Of a DNA stretch of 64,000 nt, positions 1 to 11,433 are shown piece by piece. Made by a program: the position numbers and the translations under genes. Position 1 is the stretch's first letter. Each line of letters begins with the position of its first letter. The notes below the pieces were generated by a model, which had not been told where the DNA came from, made no database searches, and saw only the letters and a list, made by a program, of their open reading frames with translations. Source of the DNA: Acidovorax sp. sif1233 (lineage in GTDB: Bacteria > Pseudomonadota > Gammaproteobacteria > Burkholderiales > Burkholderiaceae_C); assembly GCF_019218755.1 (NCBI RefSeq), contig NZ_JAHUWZ010000005.1:1-64000 (forward strand), in the 5' to 3' direction.

Positions 1-577
1 CGACAGGCGCCGCCGGGCGCACGGGCGCAGCCCCCACGGGGGCGGGTGCCGCCGCCGCCGGCAACGGCCGCCGGGCCAGGGGGGGCGCCGCCTGCAGGGA
101 CGCGCCCTGGGGCGCCACGCCCTTCTGGGGAATCCCCACCGCCACATGGTCATTGATGCGCCAGTAGACGGCCGTCACCAGGATGTCGTAGCGGGTCTTG
201 GCGGTCTGTGCGATCAGCGCCTCGATCTCGGACAGGCGCACGGTCTCGCCGCCGTATTCGCGGGCCAGGTCCATCATCACCAGGAACTGGCGGCCGCGCT
301 GGTCCAGCGAGAGCACCTTGAACTTGTAGCTGGCCGACAGCACGCCGGCACGCACCATCGCATCGCGCACCACGGTGTAGAGCAGCTCGCGGCGCTCCAT
401 GCGCTCGTTCTTGCGGTTGGCGGCGTGTTCGGGCGGTAGCGGCTCCACCAGGGGCTTGCCCTGTCGGCCTGGCGAGAGTGGCACCGTGGCATCGGCATTC
501 AGCAAGCCCGACGGTTCGGCCATGGACCGGGGCTTGGGGGGGGCGGGTTTGCGGCTAAACCAACTGAACAGGGACAT
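1..577 (-). CDS. Hypothetical protein, 3' end outside window
   Basis: The open frame starts at an ATG at 575-577 (MSLFSWFSRKPAPPKPRS) and runs off the left edge without a stop, so at least 192 residues are seen. The middle (about residues 55-135) looks globular and mixed alpha/beta, with segments such as YKFKVLSLDQRGRQFLVMMD and ETVRLSEIEALIAQTAKTRY. The visible C-terminal part is a low-complexity Ala/Pro linker. No signal peptide or membrane segment is apparent. I do not recognise the family. It is transcribed in the same direction as the downstream-oriented mnmE cluster but separated from the next gene by about 110 bp. A run of eight G/C bases near codon 12 is the only oddity. Confidence 0.75.
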   Translation of the reverse strand, partial: MSLFSWFSRKPAPPKPRSMAEPSGLLNADATVPLSPGRQGKPLVEPLPPEHAANRKNERMERRELLYTVVRDAMVRAGVLSASYKFKVLSLDQRGRQFLVMMDLAREYGGETVRLSEIEALIAQTAKTRYDILVTAVYWRINDHVAVGIPQKGVAPQGASLQAAPPLARRPLPAAAAPAPVGAAPVRPAAPV

Positions 578-687
578 GGCTTGCTTTCTACGGGACGGCG
601 CCAGAAAAATCCAAATCGAGTGTAACTTGCTGTACACCCGTTCGCGCCCCACGAAAGCCCGCAGGAGCTGACAGTCCGGGGGGTCTG

Positions 688-1179
688 TCAGGTGGCCGCA
701 ACGCGGCGGCGGCGGTTGCCCAACCGCTTGGCCAGCACGGCCCCCGCGGCCATCACCAGGCCGAGCGCGATGGCGGGCTGGCGGATCGACAATTCGGTGA
801 AACGGATCGCCGGCAGGCTCCACAGCTTGCAGGGCGCGCTGGCCTGCACGGTGGCGCTGCGGGCGCGGTGCGAAAAGAACGCGCCTTCCCCGACCACCGA
901 GCCCGCGCCCACGATGGCCAGGCGCAAACGTTCCTTCTCGTCCTGGTAGTGCACGCTCAGGCTGCCGCTTTCCACCAGGTACAGGGTGCGGTCCGTGGCG
1001 CCCTGGGTGAACAGCACCTGCCCGGCGGGCATGACCACGGGCAGGAGGTACGACGACAGCACATCCCACTGCGCGGGGGTCAGCGGGTTGGTCATGCTGT
1101 CGTCTGCACTGGCCTGTGCAATGGCATCGATCAGACCTTGCAGGTCCACCTTGGAAACAACCGGCGTGGGAACATTCAT
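688..1179 (-). CDS. Cyclic nucleotide-binding domain protein without HTH
   Basis: This 163-residue protein carries one Crp/Fnr-type cyclic-nucleotide-binding beta-roll at about residues 40-135. Typical segments are LPVVMPAGQVLFTQGATDRT, LYLVESGSLSVHY and VGAGSVVGEGAFFSHRARSA, the last being the phosphate-binding-cassette region with Gly-Glu and Arg. Unlike Crp or Fnr there is no C-terminal helix-turn-helix. The chain instead ends in a short hydrophobic stretch (ALGLVMAAGAVLAKRL) followed by basic residues, which may touch the membrane. It is probably a sensor or regulatory subunit rather than a transcription factor. The ligand cannot be told from sequence. It stands alone between mnmE and the partial gene at the window edge. 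Confidence 0.8.
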   Translation of the reverse strand: MNVPTPVVSKVDLQGLIDAIAQASADDSMTNPLTPAQWDVLSSYLLPVVMPAGQVLFTQGATDRTLYLVESGSLSVHYQDEKERLRLAIVGAGSVVGEGAFFSHRARSATVQASAPCKLWSLPAIRFTELSIRQPAIALGLVMAAGAVLAKRLGNRRRRVAAT

Positions 1180-1302
1180 GGTGCGCCGAAAGTACCCTTG
1201 TTACAGATGGGACACAAGCGTTGTTAACGTCCGTTTACAACATTCGCGACAAGCGGCGGCGTGGGCTCCTTGGCCGGATGCCGCCGGCCGCCTCGCGACC
1301 CT

Positions 1303-2733
1303 TCATTTGCCGATGCAGAAGCTGGAAAAGATGACGCCCAGCAGGTCGTCCGAACTGAATTCGCCCGTGATGGCGCTCAGGGCGTTCTGGGCCAGGCGCA
1401 GCTCCTCGGCCAGCAGGTCCAGCGCCGGGCCCTGTGCCTGCAGCTGGTCGGCCGCCTCCTGCAGATGGGCCCCCACGGCCTGCAACGCCTGCACGTGCCG
1501 GGCCCGGGCGATGTAGATGCCCTCCGGCGCGGACTGCCACCCCGCCACCTCCAGCAGCAGGCGCCGCAGGCTGTCGAGCCCCTCGCCCGTGCGGGCCGAC
1601 AGGCGCACCCCCGGCCGGGCGCCCGCTCCCGCAGGAGCCCCGGGCACGCCCCGGGGAGCCCGGTCCAGCTTGTTCCAGACATCGATGACGGGGATGCTTC
1701 CAGGCAGTTTCTGGGTCAGTGCGCTTTCTATACCTGCGTCGGCAGCTATGTAATCAATAGCATCCGCGCGCTCCAGGTCGTGCAGGAACAGCACCGCGTC
1801 GGCCCCCGCGATCTCGTCCCAGGCGCGCGCGATGCCGATGCGCTCCACCTCGTCGCTGCTGTCCCGCAGGCCGGCGGTGTCGATGATGTGCAGCGGCACG
1901 CCTTCGATCTGGATGGTCTGCTGCACCTTGTCGCGCGTGGTGCCCGCAATGGGCGTGACGATCGCCAGCTCGGCCCCGGCCAGCGCGTTGAGCAGCGAGC
2001 TCTTGCCCGCGTTGGGCTGGCCCGCGATGACGACCTTGATGCCCTCGCGCAGCAGCGCGCCCTGGCGCGCGCGCTGCATCACGGAGGCCAGCGTTTGCTG
2101 CAATTTCGATAGCTGCCCGTGCGCATCCGCCTTGCGCAGGAAGTCGATTTCTTCTTCGGGAAAATCGAGCGTGGCCTCCACCAGCATGCGCAGGTGGATG
2201 AGCGCATCGCGCAAGGCGTGGATCTCGGCCGAGAACGCGCCCGTGAGCGAGCGGCTGGCGCTGCGCGCGGCGGCCTCGGTGCTGGCGTCGATCAGGTCGG
2301 CGATCGCCTCGGCCTGGGCGAGGTCGATCTTGTCGTTCAGGAACGCGCGTTCGGTGAACTCGCCCGGCTGCGCCACGCGCAGGCCGGGCAGGCAGGGCTG
2401 GCCCGTGGCCGGGTCGGTGGCCGCCCCCGCCTCCAGGCAGCGCGCCAGCAGCAGCTGCAGCACCACGGGGCCGCCGTGGGCCTGCAGTTCCAGCACGTCT
2501 TCGCCGGTGTAGCTGTGCGGGCCAGGGAAATACAGCGCGAGCCCCTGGTCGATGGCCTGCCCCTGCACATCCCGGAAGGGCAGGTAGGTGGCCTCGCGGG
2601 CTTTCAGCGCCCGGCCGCACAGCGCCTGCACCAGCGCGCCGATGGCGCGGCCGGACACCCGCACGATGCCGACGGCCCCGCGCCCCGGAGCGGTGGCGAT
2701 GGCGACGATGGGGTCATGGTGGCGGGCAAGCAT
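1303..2733 (-). CDS. mnmE: tRNA uridine-5-carboxymethylaminomethyl GTPase MnmE
   Basis: MnmE (TrmE) works with MnmG to modify U34 of certain tRNAs. The 476-residue protein has the N-terminal folate-binding domain (begins [20 protein letters not shown]), the helical domain, and an inserted GTPase domain with the G1 loop [12 protein letters not shown], the G2 TTRD, G3 DTAGLR and G4 NKLD. It ends in the family signature FCIGK, so it is complete. It is somewhat longer than the usual 450-460 residues. Part of the surplus is a low-GC stretch between G3 and G4 (residues about 320-340, [17 protein letters not shown]) whose DNA resembles the dispersed palindromic repeat of this genome. It lies downstream of yidC, separated from it by an intrinsic terminator. 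Confidence 0.97.
   Translation of the reverse strand: MLARHHDPIVAIATAPGRGAVGIVRVSGRAIGALVQALCGRALKAREATYLPFRDVQGQAIDQGLALYFPGPHSYTGEDVLELQAHGGPVVLQLLLARCLEAGAATDPATGQPCLPGLRVAQPGEFTERAFLNDKIDLAQAEAIADLIDASTEAAARSASRSLTGAFSAEIHALRDALIHLRMLVEATLDFPEEEIDFLRKADAHGQLSKLQQTLASVMQRARQGALLREGIKVVIAGQPNAGKSSLLNALAGAELAIVTPIAGTTRDKVQQTIQIEGVPLHIIDTAGLRDSSDEVERIGIARAWDEIAGADAVLFLHDLERADAIDYIAADAGIESALTQKLPGSIPVIDVWNKLDRAPRGVPGAPAGAGARPGVRLSARTGEGLDSLRRLLLEVAGWQSAPEGIYIARARHVQALQAVGAHLQEAADQLQAQGPALDLLAEELRLAQNALSAITGEFSSDDLLGVIFSSFCIGK
1720..1762 (-). repeat. Dispersed-repeat-like segment inside mnmE
   Basis: Read on the minus strand, this stretch contains GCTATTGATTACATAGCTGC followed by a GAAAGCGC motif. 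It matches the spacing and core of the intergenic palindromic repeat found elsewhere in the window (GCTA...ATAGCTGCCAGCGC...AAGCGC). It is clearly AT-richer than the flanking mnmE sequence and keeps the reading frame. I infer an old in-frame insertion of the element into a surface loop of the GTPase domain; convergence by chance is possible. Confidence 0.45.
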
Positions 2734-2762
2734 GGTGGCGACTGTACAAGGTTGATGGACAA

Positions 2763-2787
2763 GAAAAAGGCCGCTTGCGCGGCCTTT
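2763..2787 (-). terminator. Intrinsic terminator between yidC and mnmE
   Basis: A perfect inverted repeat (AAAGGCCGC, TTGC loop, GCGGCCTTT) lies 42 bp beyond the yidC stop. Read on the minus strand, the GC-rich stem is followed by TTTTTC, a standard Rho-independent terminator. It would end the rpmH-rnpA-yidD-yidC transcript and leave mnmE to its own promoter or to read-through. Confidence 0.85.
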
Positions 2788-2828
2788 CGGGGGGTCAGTT
2801 CATGGATGTCAGCGTTGCCGCTGTGGCA

Positions 2829-4535
2829 TCACTTGAAACTGGGAAGGTTGAACTGCGGTGGCACGCCCATGCGGGTGTTGATGAGCCACTGCTGCGCAAT
2901 CGACAAGATGTTGTTGGTCAGCCAGTACAGCACCAGGCCGGCCGGGAAGAAGAAGAACATCACGCTGAAGATCAGCGGCATGAACCACATCATCTTGGCC
3001 TGCATCGGGTCGGGTGGCGCGGGGTTCAGGGCCGTCTGCAGCAGCGAGCTGGCCGTCATCAGCAGGGGCAGGATGAAGAACGGGTCGGGCGTGGACAGGT
3101 CGCGGATCCAGCCGATCCAGGGCGCGTTGCGCATTTCCACGCTGGACAGCAGCACCCAGTACAGCGCGATGAACACGGGGATCTGGATCATGATGGGGAA
3201 GCAGCCGCCCATGGGGTTGACCTTTTCCTCGCGGTAGATGCGCATCATCTCCTGCTGCATCTGCTGAGGCTTGTCCTTCAGGCGCTCGCGCATCTCCATG
3301 ATCTTGGGGTTGATGGCCTTCATCTTGGCCATGCTGGCGTAGGCCTTGGCGTTGAGCCAGTAGAACGCGATCTTGAGCAGCAGCACCAGGGCCACGATGG
3401 ACCAGCCCCAGTTGTTCAGGAGCTTGTGCAGCTGGTCGAGCAGCCAGTACAGCGGCTTGGACAGGATGGTGAGCCAGCCGTAGTCCTTGACCAGCTCCAG
3501 CCCGGGGTAGAGCTTTTCCATCATGGTCTCCACCTGCGGGCCGGCGAACAGGCGCGCGTCCACGGTCTTGCTCGCGCCCGGCTCGATGGCGCCCAGCGAG
3601 GTGAGCATGCCCACGGAGTACAGGTTGGTGTCCACCTTGCGGGTGAAGGGCTCGCGCTGCACGCCGTCGGCCAGCAGCCAGGCCGTGGCGAAGTAATGCT
3701 GCACCATGGCGACGTAGCCGTTGGGCGCATCCTTGGGGATGTCGACCTTGCCGTTCTCGATGTCCTTGAACTCGATCTTCTGGTACTTCTTGGCCTCGGT
3801 GAAGACCGCGGGGCCGGTGAAGGTGGAGTAGAACGAAGACTCTCCGGGCGGCTTGTTGCCGTCGCGCACCAGTTGCAGGTACAGCTGGGGCGACACGGCG
3901 GCGCTGCCGGTGTTCACGACCTCGTGCTTGACGGCAATGTCGTAGGCGCCGCGCTTGATGGTCCAGGTCTTGGCCAGCTTCACGCCACCTTGCACGGGCG
4001 ATTCGAAGCGGATGCTGATTTCGTCTTCGCCGTCCTTGAGCTCGCGGGGGCCGGGCACCACGGTCATCGCGGTCTTGTGGGTGGGGAAGGTGCCGCCGAT
4101 CAGGCCCGTCTGCGCCACGTAGACACGCTGCGCGCTCTCGTCCAGCAACAGGAAATTGCGGGTCTTGTCCGCCATGTCGGCGTGCTGCAGCAGCTCGGCA
4201 TGCGTGAGCGATCCGCCCTCGCTGTCAAACGTCAGCCGGTACAGGTCGGTCTTGACCTCCACGCGTTCGCGCGCGGCCGGAGCAGCCGCGGGCGCCAGCT
4301 GGCCAGGCACCGCCGAGGCACCCTGCGCCGCAGCCGCCACCGGCGCGCTGGAGGCGGGGACGCTGGCCGCGCCAGTGGCGCTGGACGCGGCGCCCTGGGC
4401 GGCAGGCGCCGTCACCGTCGGCGTGGAGGGGAAAAAGGTGGCCTTGTTGCCGTTGTGCAGCTGCCACTTGTCCCACAGCAGAACCATGGAAAAGCCAAAA
4501 ATCACCCACAGGATGGTGCGGCGAATGTCGTTCAT
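2829..4535 (-). CDS. yidC: Membrane protein insertase YidC
   Basis: YidC inserts and folds inner-membrane proteins, alone or with SecYEG. The 568-residue protein has the Gram-negative layout: an N-terminal membrane anchor (TILWVIFGFSMVLLWDKWQL), an Ala-rich linker to about residue 95, the periplasmic beta-supersandwich domain to about 350, and the conserved five-helix core. The core contains NPMGGCFPIMIQIPVFIALY and WFMPLIFSVMFFFFPAGLVL, ending with the NNILSIAQQW segment. The ATG overlaps the yidD stop by four bases (ATGA), so translation is probably coupled. It closes the rpmH-rnpA-yidD-yidC operon and is followed by an intrinsic terminator. Confidence 0.98.
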   Translation of the reverse strand: MNDIRRTILWVIFGFSMVLLWDKWQLHNGNKATFFPSTPTVTAPAAQGAASSATGAASVPASSAPVAAAAQGASAVPGQLAPAAAPAARERVEVKTDLYRLTFDSEGGSLTHAELLQHADMADKTRNFLLLDESAQRVYVAQTGLIGGTFPTHKTAMTVVPGPRELKDGEDEISIRFESPVQGGVKLAKTWTIKRGAYDIAVKHEVVNTGSAAVSPQLYLQLVRDGNKPPGESSFYSTFTGPAVFTEAKKYQKIEFKDIENGKVDIPKDAPNGYVAMVQHYFATAWLLADGVQREPFTRKVDTNLYSVGMLTSLGAIEPGASKTVDARLFAGPQVETMMEKLYPGLELVKDYGWLTILSKPLYWLLDQLHKLLNNWGWSIVALVLLLKIAFYWLNAKAYASMAKMKAINPKIMEMRERLKDKPQQMQQEMMRIYREEKVNPMGGCFPIMIQIPVFIALYWVLLSSVEMRNAPWIGWIRDLSTPDPFFILPLLMTASSLLQTALNPAPPDPMQAKMMWFMPLIFSVMFFFFPAGLVLYWLTNNILSIAQQWLINTRMGVPPQFNLPSFK

Positions 4536-4825
4536 GAAGACTTCTTTGGTGAGGATGGTTGGGTGTTGGAATCAGAAAGCCGCGAGAACAGCCGCATGCT
4601 GCGCGGCAATTGTTGCGGGACCGGGTCATGGCCCCCGTCACACCAGGGGTGGCAGCGTACCAGCCTGCGCACCGTGAGATAGCTGCCTGCCGCGGCGCCG
4701 TGCCGTTCCAGCGCCTGCAGCGAATAGGCCGAACAGGTGGGCTCGAAGCGGCAGGCAGACCCCAGCCAGGGGCTGAGAAACAGCCGATAGCCCTTGACCA
4801 CGCCCATCAGCAGGCGCTGCATCAT
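4532..4825 (-). CDS. yidD: Membrane protein insertion efficiency factor YidD
   Basis: YidD is a small, membrane-associated protein that improves YidC-dependent insertion. The 97 residues contain the family core: YRLFLSPWLGSACRFEPTCS, then YSLQALERHGA and VRRLVRCHPWCDGGHDPVP. Three conserved Cys are present. It overlaps both neighbours by ATGA: its start overlaps the rnpA stop and its stop overlaps the yidC start. This tight packing is typical of the conserved operon. Confidence 0.95.
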   Translation of the reverse strand: MMQRLLMGVVKGYRLFLSPWLGSACRFEPTCSAYSLQALERHGAAAGSYLTVRRLVRCHPWCDGGHDPVPQQLPRSMRLFSRLSDSNTQPSSPKKSS

Positions 4826-5334
4826 GGCCCAACCACCTCTGCCACCACAGGCGAAGCGGGGGCCGAGGCCGCCGCAGCACCGCCCGACCGCCGGGCGGCA
4901 TGGCCAAACAGCTGCAGCAACTCTGCACGCACCGCCTGCTTGAGCTGGTCGGACGTGGCGCTCACGAACTGCTTGCGGTCAAACGCCGTGCGCAGACGCA
5001 CCACATGGGCCGCCTGCGGAAGCCGCGCCTCGAACGTGGCGCCCACCGTGTAGATCTGTCGCTTGATGGTATTGCGCGTCACGGCGCGGCGCGCCCAGCG
5101 CTTGGGCACCATGGCACCCAGCCAGACGCCCTGCACGGCAAACAGGGCCTGCGGCCCTTGCGTTGGCGGCAAGGAACCGGGCCCTGTGGGTGCGGCAGCA
5201 CTGGCGGCCCCGCTGGCAGGGTTGCTGCCAGCGGCGTCCAGCACCAGGCGGTGCAGCGCAAAATGCGCCGTGCGGGAGACAGTGCCCCCCGCCATCGCGG
5301 CCTGGAACTGCGGACGGGTTTTCAGCCTGTGCAT
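4822..5334 (-). CDS. rnpA: Ribonuclease P protein component
   Basis: RnpA is the basic protein subunit that helps RNase P RNA bind and cleave pre-tRNA. I place the start at the ATG at 5332-5334 (MHRLKTRPQFQAAMAGG), which gives 170 residues and the usual N-terminus after rpmH; an upstream in-frame ATG would overlap the rpmH end. The conserved core is present: GAMVPKRWARRAVTRNTIKR is the RNR-type RNA-binding helix. It is longer than the usual 110-130 residues because of an Ala/Gly/Pro-rich insertion at about 36-64 and an Ala-rich tail. The stop overlaps the yidD start. Confidence 0.93.
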   Translation of the reverse strand: MHRLKTRPQFQAAMAGGTVSRTAHFALHRLVLDAAGSNPASGAASAAAPTGPGSLPPTQGPQALFAVQGVWLGAMVPKRWARRAVTRNTIKRQIYTVGATFEARLPQAAHVVRLRTAFDRKQFVSATSDQLKQAVRAELLQLFGHAARRSGGAAAASAPASPVVAEVVGP

Positions 5335-5407
5335 GCAAGCGCCCCGTTTGGAACCTGGCGGTACAAGCCGGGAACAGGCGGGGAGCAGGCCGTAGACCGT
5401 AGCGGCC

Positions 5408-5542
5408 TTAGACGGCCAGGCGCTTGCGGCCCTTGGCGCGGCGTGCGTTGATAACGGCACGGCCGCCGCGGGTCTTCATGCGGACGAGGAAACCGTGGGT
5501 GCGCGCGCGGCGGGTCTTGGAGGGCTGGTAAGTACGTTTCAT
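5408..5542 (-). CDS. rpmH: 50S ribosomal protein L34
   Basis: The 44-codon frame reads [20 protein letters not shown] and ends GRKRLAV, which is a full-length bacterial L34. A Shine-Dalgarno-like AAGGA lies nine bases before the ATG. It is the first gene of the minus-strand rpmH-rnpA-yidD-yidC operon, divergent from dnaA across the putative origin region. Confidence 0.98.
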   Translation of the reverse strand: MKRTYQPSKTRRARTHGFLVRMKTRGGRAVINARRAKGRKRLAV

Positions 5543-5675
5543 GATGCTATTCCTTGAGGTTCAGTTCCGGACTGCTGCTCTTGAACCCCCTGCGGCCTGC
5601 AACCCGCGCCATATGAAACAGCACTCTGGAGGCAGACCCACGGGGGCAGAAATAACGGCGCGCCGGGTCAAATCA

Positions 5676-5693
5676 CCCTGAACACATTCAGGG
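5676..5693. repeat. Perfect inverted repeat in origin region
   Basis: CCCTGAA, a 4-base spacer CACA, then TTCAGGG. It sits just downstream of the predicted rpmH -10 element, within the rpmH leader, so it could be a protein site or a hairpin in the 5' UTR. No T-run follows on either strand, which argues against a terminator. Confidence 0.5.
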
Positions 5694-5702
5694 AAACCCA
5701 AA

Positions 5703-5731
5703 ATTATCGCAGGCTTGGCCGCTGCTGGCAA
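5703..5731 (-). promoter_or_regulatory. Predicted sigma-70 promoter of rpmH operon
   Basis: On the minus strand, TTGCCA (5726-5731) and GATAAT (5703-5708) are separated by exactly 17 bp. Both hexamers are close to the sigma-70 consensus. Transcription would start near 5696, giving a leader of about 150 nt that includes the inverted repeat at 5676-5693. Confidence 0.65.
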
Positions 5732-5886
5732 TGCCTTTCGGCTGGCGGGCCTTTCCAGCAGGCCCCGCAACAGCCCTGCGCGCGGCGGCCGGCCTGTGCC
5801 GCGCGGCCGCCATCCGCAACCAGCGCGCACCACAGCCCGGGCAGAAATTCAACCCCAGGAAACACCCGGATGCGGTGCCCGCCAAA

Positions 5887-5896
5887 TTGTGGATAA
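5887..5896 (-). promoter_or_regulatory. DnaA box (extended consensus)
   Basis: TTGTGGATAA is the reverse complement of TTATCCACAA, a perfect high-affinity DnaA box. It overlaps the -35 region of the predicted dnaA promoter, consistent with DnaA autorepression. Confidence 0.85.
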
Positions 5897-5915
5897 CTCC
5901 TTGACAAGCTACAAT
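5887..5915 (+). promoter_or_regulatory. Predicted dnaA promoter
   Basis: TTGTGG (5887-5892) and TACAAT (5910-5915) are 17 bp apart. The -35 hexamer lies inside the DnaA box. An alternative -35 (TTGACA, 5901-5906) has no good -10 at the right distance. Confidence 0.55.
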
Positions 5916-5937
5916 CCCCCGCCCAGTACCGTTCCTC

Positions 5938-5946
5938 CTATCCACA
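5938..5946 (+). promoter_or_regulatory. Second DnaA box, one mismatch
   Basis: CTATCCACA differs from TTATCCACA at the first base. It lies about 18 bp before the dnaA start codon, just downstream of the predicted transcription start, where bound DnaA could also repress. Confidence 0.6.
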
Positions 5947-5963
5947 ACAAGAATCTCCCTGAA

Positions 5964-7388
5964 ATGACCGAGGAACCCTCCCGCAGCCCCCTTCCATCAC
6001 CCGGCGCAGACGCCGGCCAGGGCCTGTGGCAAGCCTGCGTAGAGCAACTGGCGCAAGACCTGCCCGAACAACAGTTCAACACCTGGATCAAGCCCCTGGT
6101 GGCCCAGGTGGCCGAGGACTTCTCCAAGGTGACCGTGCTGGTGGGCAACCGCTTCAAGCTCGACTGGATCCGTGCCCAGTATGCGGGCCGCATCGCCGCC
6201 CTGCTCGAGGGCCTGTACGGCCAGCCCGTCACCCTGGAGTTAGCGCTTGCTCAGCGCGAATCCGTTGCCCGTACTTATGTGCGCCCTGCGGCATCGGAGC
6301 CATCGAACACCGCCGCCCCCGCTGAATCACCGGCCAGCAGCAGCGATGACGCCTCGGCCGGCGCGTTCCGCAACCGGCTCAATGCCGCCCTGACGTTCGA
6401 GACCCTGGTGGAGGGCACGGCCAACCGCATGGCACGCTCGGCGGCCATGCACGTGGCCGGCATGCCGGGCCATCTGTACAACCCGCTGTTCATCTATGGC
6501 GGCGTCGGCCTGGGCAAGACCCACCTGGTGCACGCTGTGGGTAACCGCCTGCTGCAGGACAGGCCCGACGCCAAAGTTCTCTACATCCATGCCGAGCAGT
6601 TCGTGTCGGATGTGGTTAAGGCGTACCAGCGCCGCACCTTCGACGAGTTCAAGGAGCGCTACCACTCGCTCGACCTGCTGCTCATCGATGACGTGCAGTT
6701 CTTCGCCAACAAGGACCGCACGCAGGAAGAATTCTTCAATGCGTTCGAGGCCCTGCTGGCCAAGAAGTCGCACATCGTGATGACCTCGGACACGTATCCG
6801 AAGGGCCTGGCCAACATCCACGAGCGGCTGGTCTCGCGCTTCGACTCGGGCCTCACGGTCGCCATCGAGCCGCCCGAGCTCGAGATGCGCGTGGCCATCC
6901 TGATCAACAAGGCCCGCGTCGAAGGCACCGAGATGCCCGAGGAAGTCGCCTTCTTCGTGGCCAAGAATGTGCGCTCCAACGTGCGCGAGCTCGAAGGCGC
7001 GCTGCGCAAGATCCTCGCGTACTCGCGCTTCAACCAGAAGGAAATCTCCATCCAGCTGGCCCGCGAGGCGCTGCGCGACCTGCTGTCGATCCAGAACCGG
7101 CAGATCAGTGTGGAAAACATCCAGAAGACGGTGGCCGACTACTACAAGATCAAGGTCGCCGACATGTATAGCAAGAAGCGCCCGGCCAGCATTGCCCGGC
7201 CGCGCCAGATCGCGATGTACCTAGCCAAGGAACTGACGCAAAAGAGTCTTCCCGAGATCGGAGAATTGTTTGGCGGGCGCGACCACACCACGGTTTTGCA
7301 CGCCGTGCGCAAGATTTCCGGAGAGCGCCAGCAGCTCACGGAACTGAACCAGCAATTGCACGTGCTGGAGCAGACGCTGAAAGGCTAA
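5964..7388 (+). CDS. dnaA: Chromosomal replication initiator DnaA
   Basis: DnaA binds DnaA boxes at the origin and opens the duplex. I choose the ATG at 5964 ([20 protein letters not shown]), because the longer upstream frame runs through the promoter and DnaA boxes. The 474 residues show domain I ([20 protein letters not shown]), a variable linker, the AAA+ domain with Walker [11 protein letters not shown] and Walker [11 protein letters not shown], and domain IV with the DnaA signature [15 protein letters not shown]. It heads the plus-strand dnaA-dnaN-gyrB series and is probably autoregulated through the upstream boxes. Confidence 0.98.
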   Translation: MTEEPSRSPLPSPGADAGQGLWQACVEQLAQDLPEQQFNTWIKPLVAQVAEDFSKVTVLVGNRFKLDWIRAQYAGRIAALLEGLYGQPVTLELALAQRESVARTYVRPAASEPSNTAAPAESPASSSDDASAGAFRNRLNAALTFETLVEGTANRMARSAAMHVAGMPGHLYNPLFIYGGVGLGKTHLVHAVGNRLLQDRPDAKVLYIHAEQFVSDVVKAYQRRTFDEFKERYHSLDLLLIDDVQFFANKDRTQEEFFNAFEALLAKKSHIVMTSDTYPKGLANIHERLVSRFDSGLTVAIEPPELEMRVAILINKARVEGTEMPEEVAFFVAKNVRSNVRELEGALRKILAYSRFNQKEISIQLAREALRDLLSIQNRQISVENIQKTVADYYKIKVADMYSKKRPASIARPRQIAMYLAKELTQKSLPEIGELFGGRDHTTVLHAVRKISGERQQLTELNQQLHVLEQTLKG

Positions 7389-7518
7389 AAAGGCGTGATC
7401 GAGGCCCCCCAGAGAAACGGCTCCGTTAAGGGGCAAAATGACGGGTTGTGCAGCAGGGGGAGGCACGACCCGTGCCGCTGTCCAAGCTCCGTTCCAAAAA
7501 CCACAAGAGGTTGATGAC

Positions 7519-8637
7519 ATGATCGTCCTGAAGGCAACACAAGACAAGGTTCTCGCGGTACTGCAGTCCGTGGCTGGCATCGTCGAGCGCCGGCACACCC
7601 TTCCCATCCTGGCCAACGTGCTGATCCGCAAGACAGGCAACGCCCTGCAGCTGACGACCAGCGACCTCGAAATCCAGATCCGCACCACGGCAGAACTGGG
7701 CGGCGACACCGGCGACTTCACCACCACGGTGGGCGCGCGCAAGCTCATCGACATCCTGCGCACCATGCCCGGCGACCAGACGGTGAGCCTGGAGTCGGCC
7801 CAGTCCAAGCTCATCCTCAAGGGCGGCAAGAGCCGCTTCACGCTCCAGAGCCTGCCGGCCGAGGACTTCCCGCTGGTGCAGGAATCCGCCGCCTTCGGCC
7901 CCGTGTTCGCCGTGCCGCAAAAAACGCTGAAGGACCTGCTGGGCCAGGTGTCGTTTGCCATGGCGGTGCAGGACATCCGCTACTACCTCAACGGCATCCT
8001 GTTCGTGGCCGAGGGCAAGCAGCTGTCCCTGGTCGCCACCGATGGCCACCGCTTGGCCTTTGCCAGCGCCACGCTGGATGTCGAAGTGCCCAAGCAGGAA
8101 GTCATCCTGCCGCGCAAGACCGTGATCGAGCTGCAGCGCCTGCTGTCCGACGCGGGTGGCGAGAACCAGCCCCACATCGAGATGCAGTTCGCCAACAACC
8201 AGGCCAAGTTCACCTTTGGCGGCATGGAGTTCGTCACCAAGCTGGTCGAGGGCAAGTTCCCCGACTACAACCGCGTGATCCCCAAGAACCACAAGAACAG
8301 CATCACCCTGGGCCGCGCGCCGCTGCTGGCCAGCCTGCAGCGCACCGCCATCATGACCAGCGACAAGTTCAAGGGCGTGCGCCTGAACCTGGAGCCCGGC
8401 ACCCTGCGCGTGGCATCCAACAACGCCGAGCAGGAAGAGGCCGTGGACGAGCTCGACATCGACTACGGTGGCGACACCATCGAGATCGGCTTCAACGTGA
8501 CCTACCTCATCGACGCCCTGGCCAACATGGGCCAGGACATGGTGAAGGTGGAGCTCTCGGACGGCAACAGCTCCGCGCTGATGACCATCCCCGAGAACGA
8601 CAGCTTCAAGTATGTGGTGATGCCGATGCGCATCTAG
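7519..8637 (+). CDS. dnaN: DNA polymerase III beta sliding clamp
   Basis: The beta clamp encircles DNA and tethers the replicative polymerase. The start at 7519 (MIVLKATQDKVLAVLQSVAG) matches the family N-terminus; the longer frame upstream is intergenic. The 372-residue length is normal for three clamp domains. Typical segments are IVERRHTLPILANVLI, LVATDGHRLAFA and the C-terminal YVVMPMRI, which contributes to the protein-binding pocket. It lies 130 bp after dnaA and could be co-transcribed. Confidence 0.98.
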   Translation: MIVLKATQDKVLAVLQSVAGIVERRHTLPILANVLIRKTGNALQLTTSDLEIQIRTTAELGGDTGDFTTTVGARKLIDILRTMPGDQTVSLESAQSKLILKGGKSRFTLQSLPAEDFPLVQESAAFGPVFAVPQKTLKDLLGQVSFAMAVQDIRYYLNGILFVAEGKQLSLVATDGHRLAFASATLDVEVPKQEVILPRKTVIELQRLLSDAGGENQPHIEMQFANNQAKFTFGGMEFVTKLVEGKFPDYNRVIPKNHKNSITLGRAPLLASLQRTAIMTSDKFKGVRLNLEPGTLRVASNNAEQEEAVDELDIDYGGDTIEIGFNVTYLIDALANMGQDMVKVELSDGNSSALMTIPENDSFKYVVMPMRI

Positions 8638-8703
8638 CCCTGCGCCCGCCACCGGTGGGCGTGAGGTTGCGATGCCCCGCCCCCCGCCCCAAGCAGCCCA
8701 CCG

Positions 8704-8754
8704 AAAAAGCTACATTTTTGATAGCTGCCAGCGCTTATTGAATAAGCGCTAGAG
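8704..8754. repeat. Dispersed palindromic repeat, dnaN-gyrB gap
   Basis: The copy reads AAAAAGCTACATTTTTGATA then GCTGCCAGCGCTTATTGAAT then AAGCGCTAG. It contains the inverted pair AGCGCTTATT / AATAAGCGCT. This is the most complete of at least seven related elements in the window and fills most of the gap between dnaN and gyrB. As RNA it could fold into a hairpin. Confidence 0.75.
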
Positions 8755-8771
8755 CCCAGTTTGACCATTGA

Positions 8772-11429
<2,658 letters not shown>

Positions 11430-11433
11430 GCCT

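Larger units (their letters stand above)
5543..5963. other. Putative oriC / dnaA-rpmH intergenic region
   Basis: This 421-bp gap separates the divergent rpmH and dnaA genes, which is a common origin position. Visible elements are a DnaA box with extended consensus at 5887-5896, a one-mismatch box at 5938-5946, a perfect 7-bp inverted repeat at 5676-5693, and good promoter candidates in both directions. I do not see the cluster of many boxes or a strong AT-rich unwinding element expected of a full oriC. The functional origin could therefore extend elsewhere, for example towards the dnaA-dnaN gap. Confidence 0.5.

Noticed and set aside
527-550. Eight-base G/C tract in the first gene as a possible phase-variation switch
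   Set aside because: The tract is short for slippage switching, the frame is intact, and such runs are common at this GC level.
2775-4682. Very long open frame on the plus strand opposite yidC (635 codons)
   Set aside because: It is antisense to the clear yidC and yidD genes, lacks any recognisable domain, and has the His/Gln-rich bias usual for shadows of GC-rich genes.
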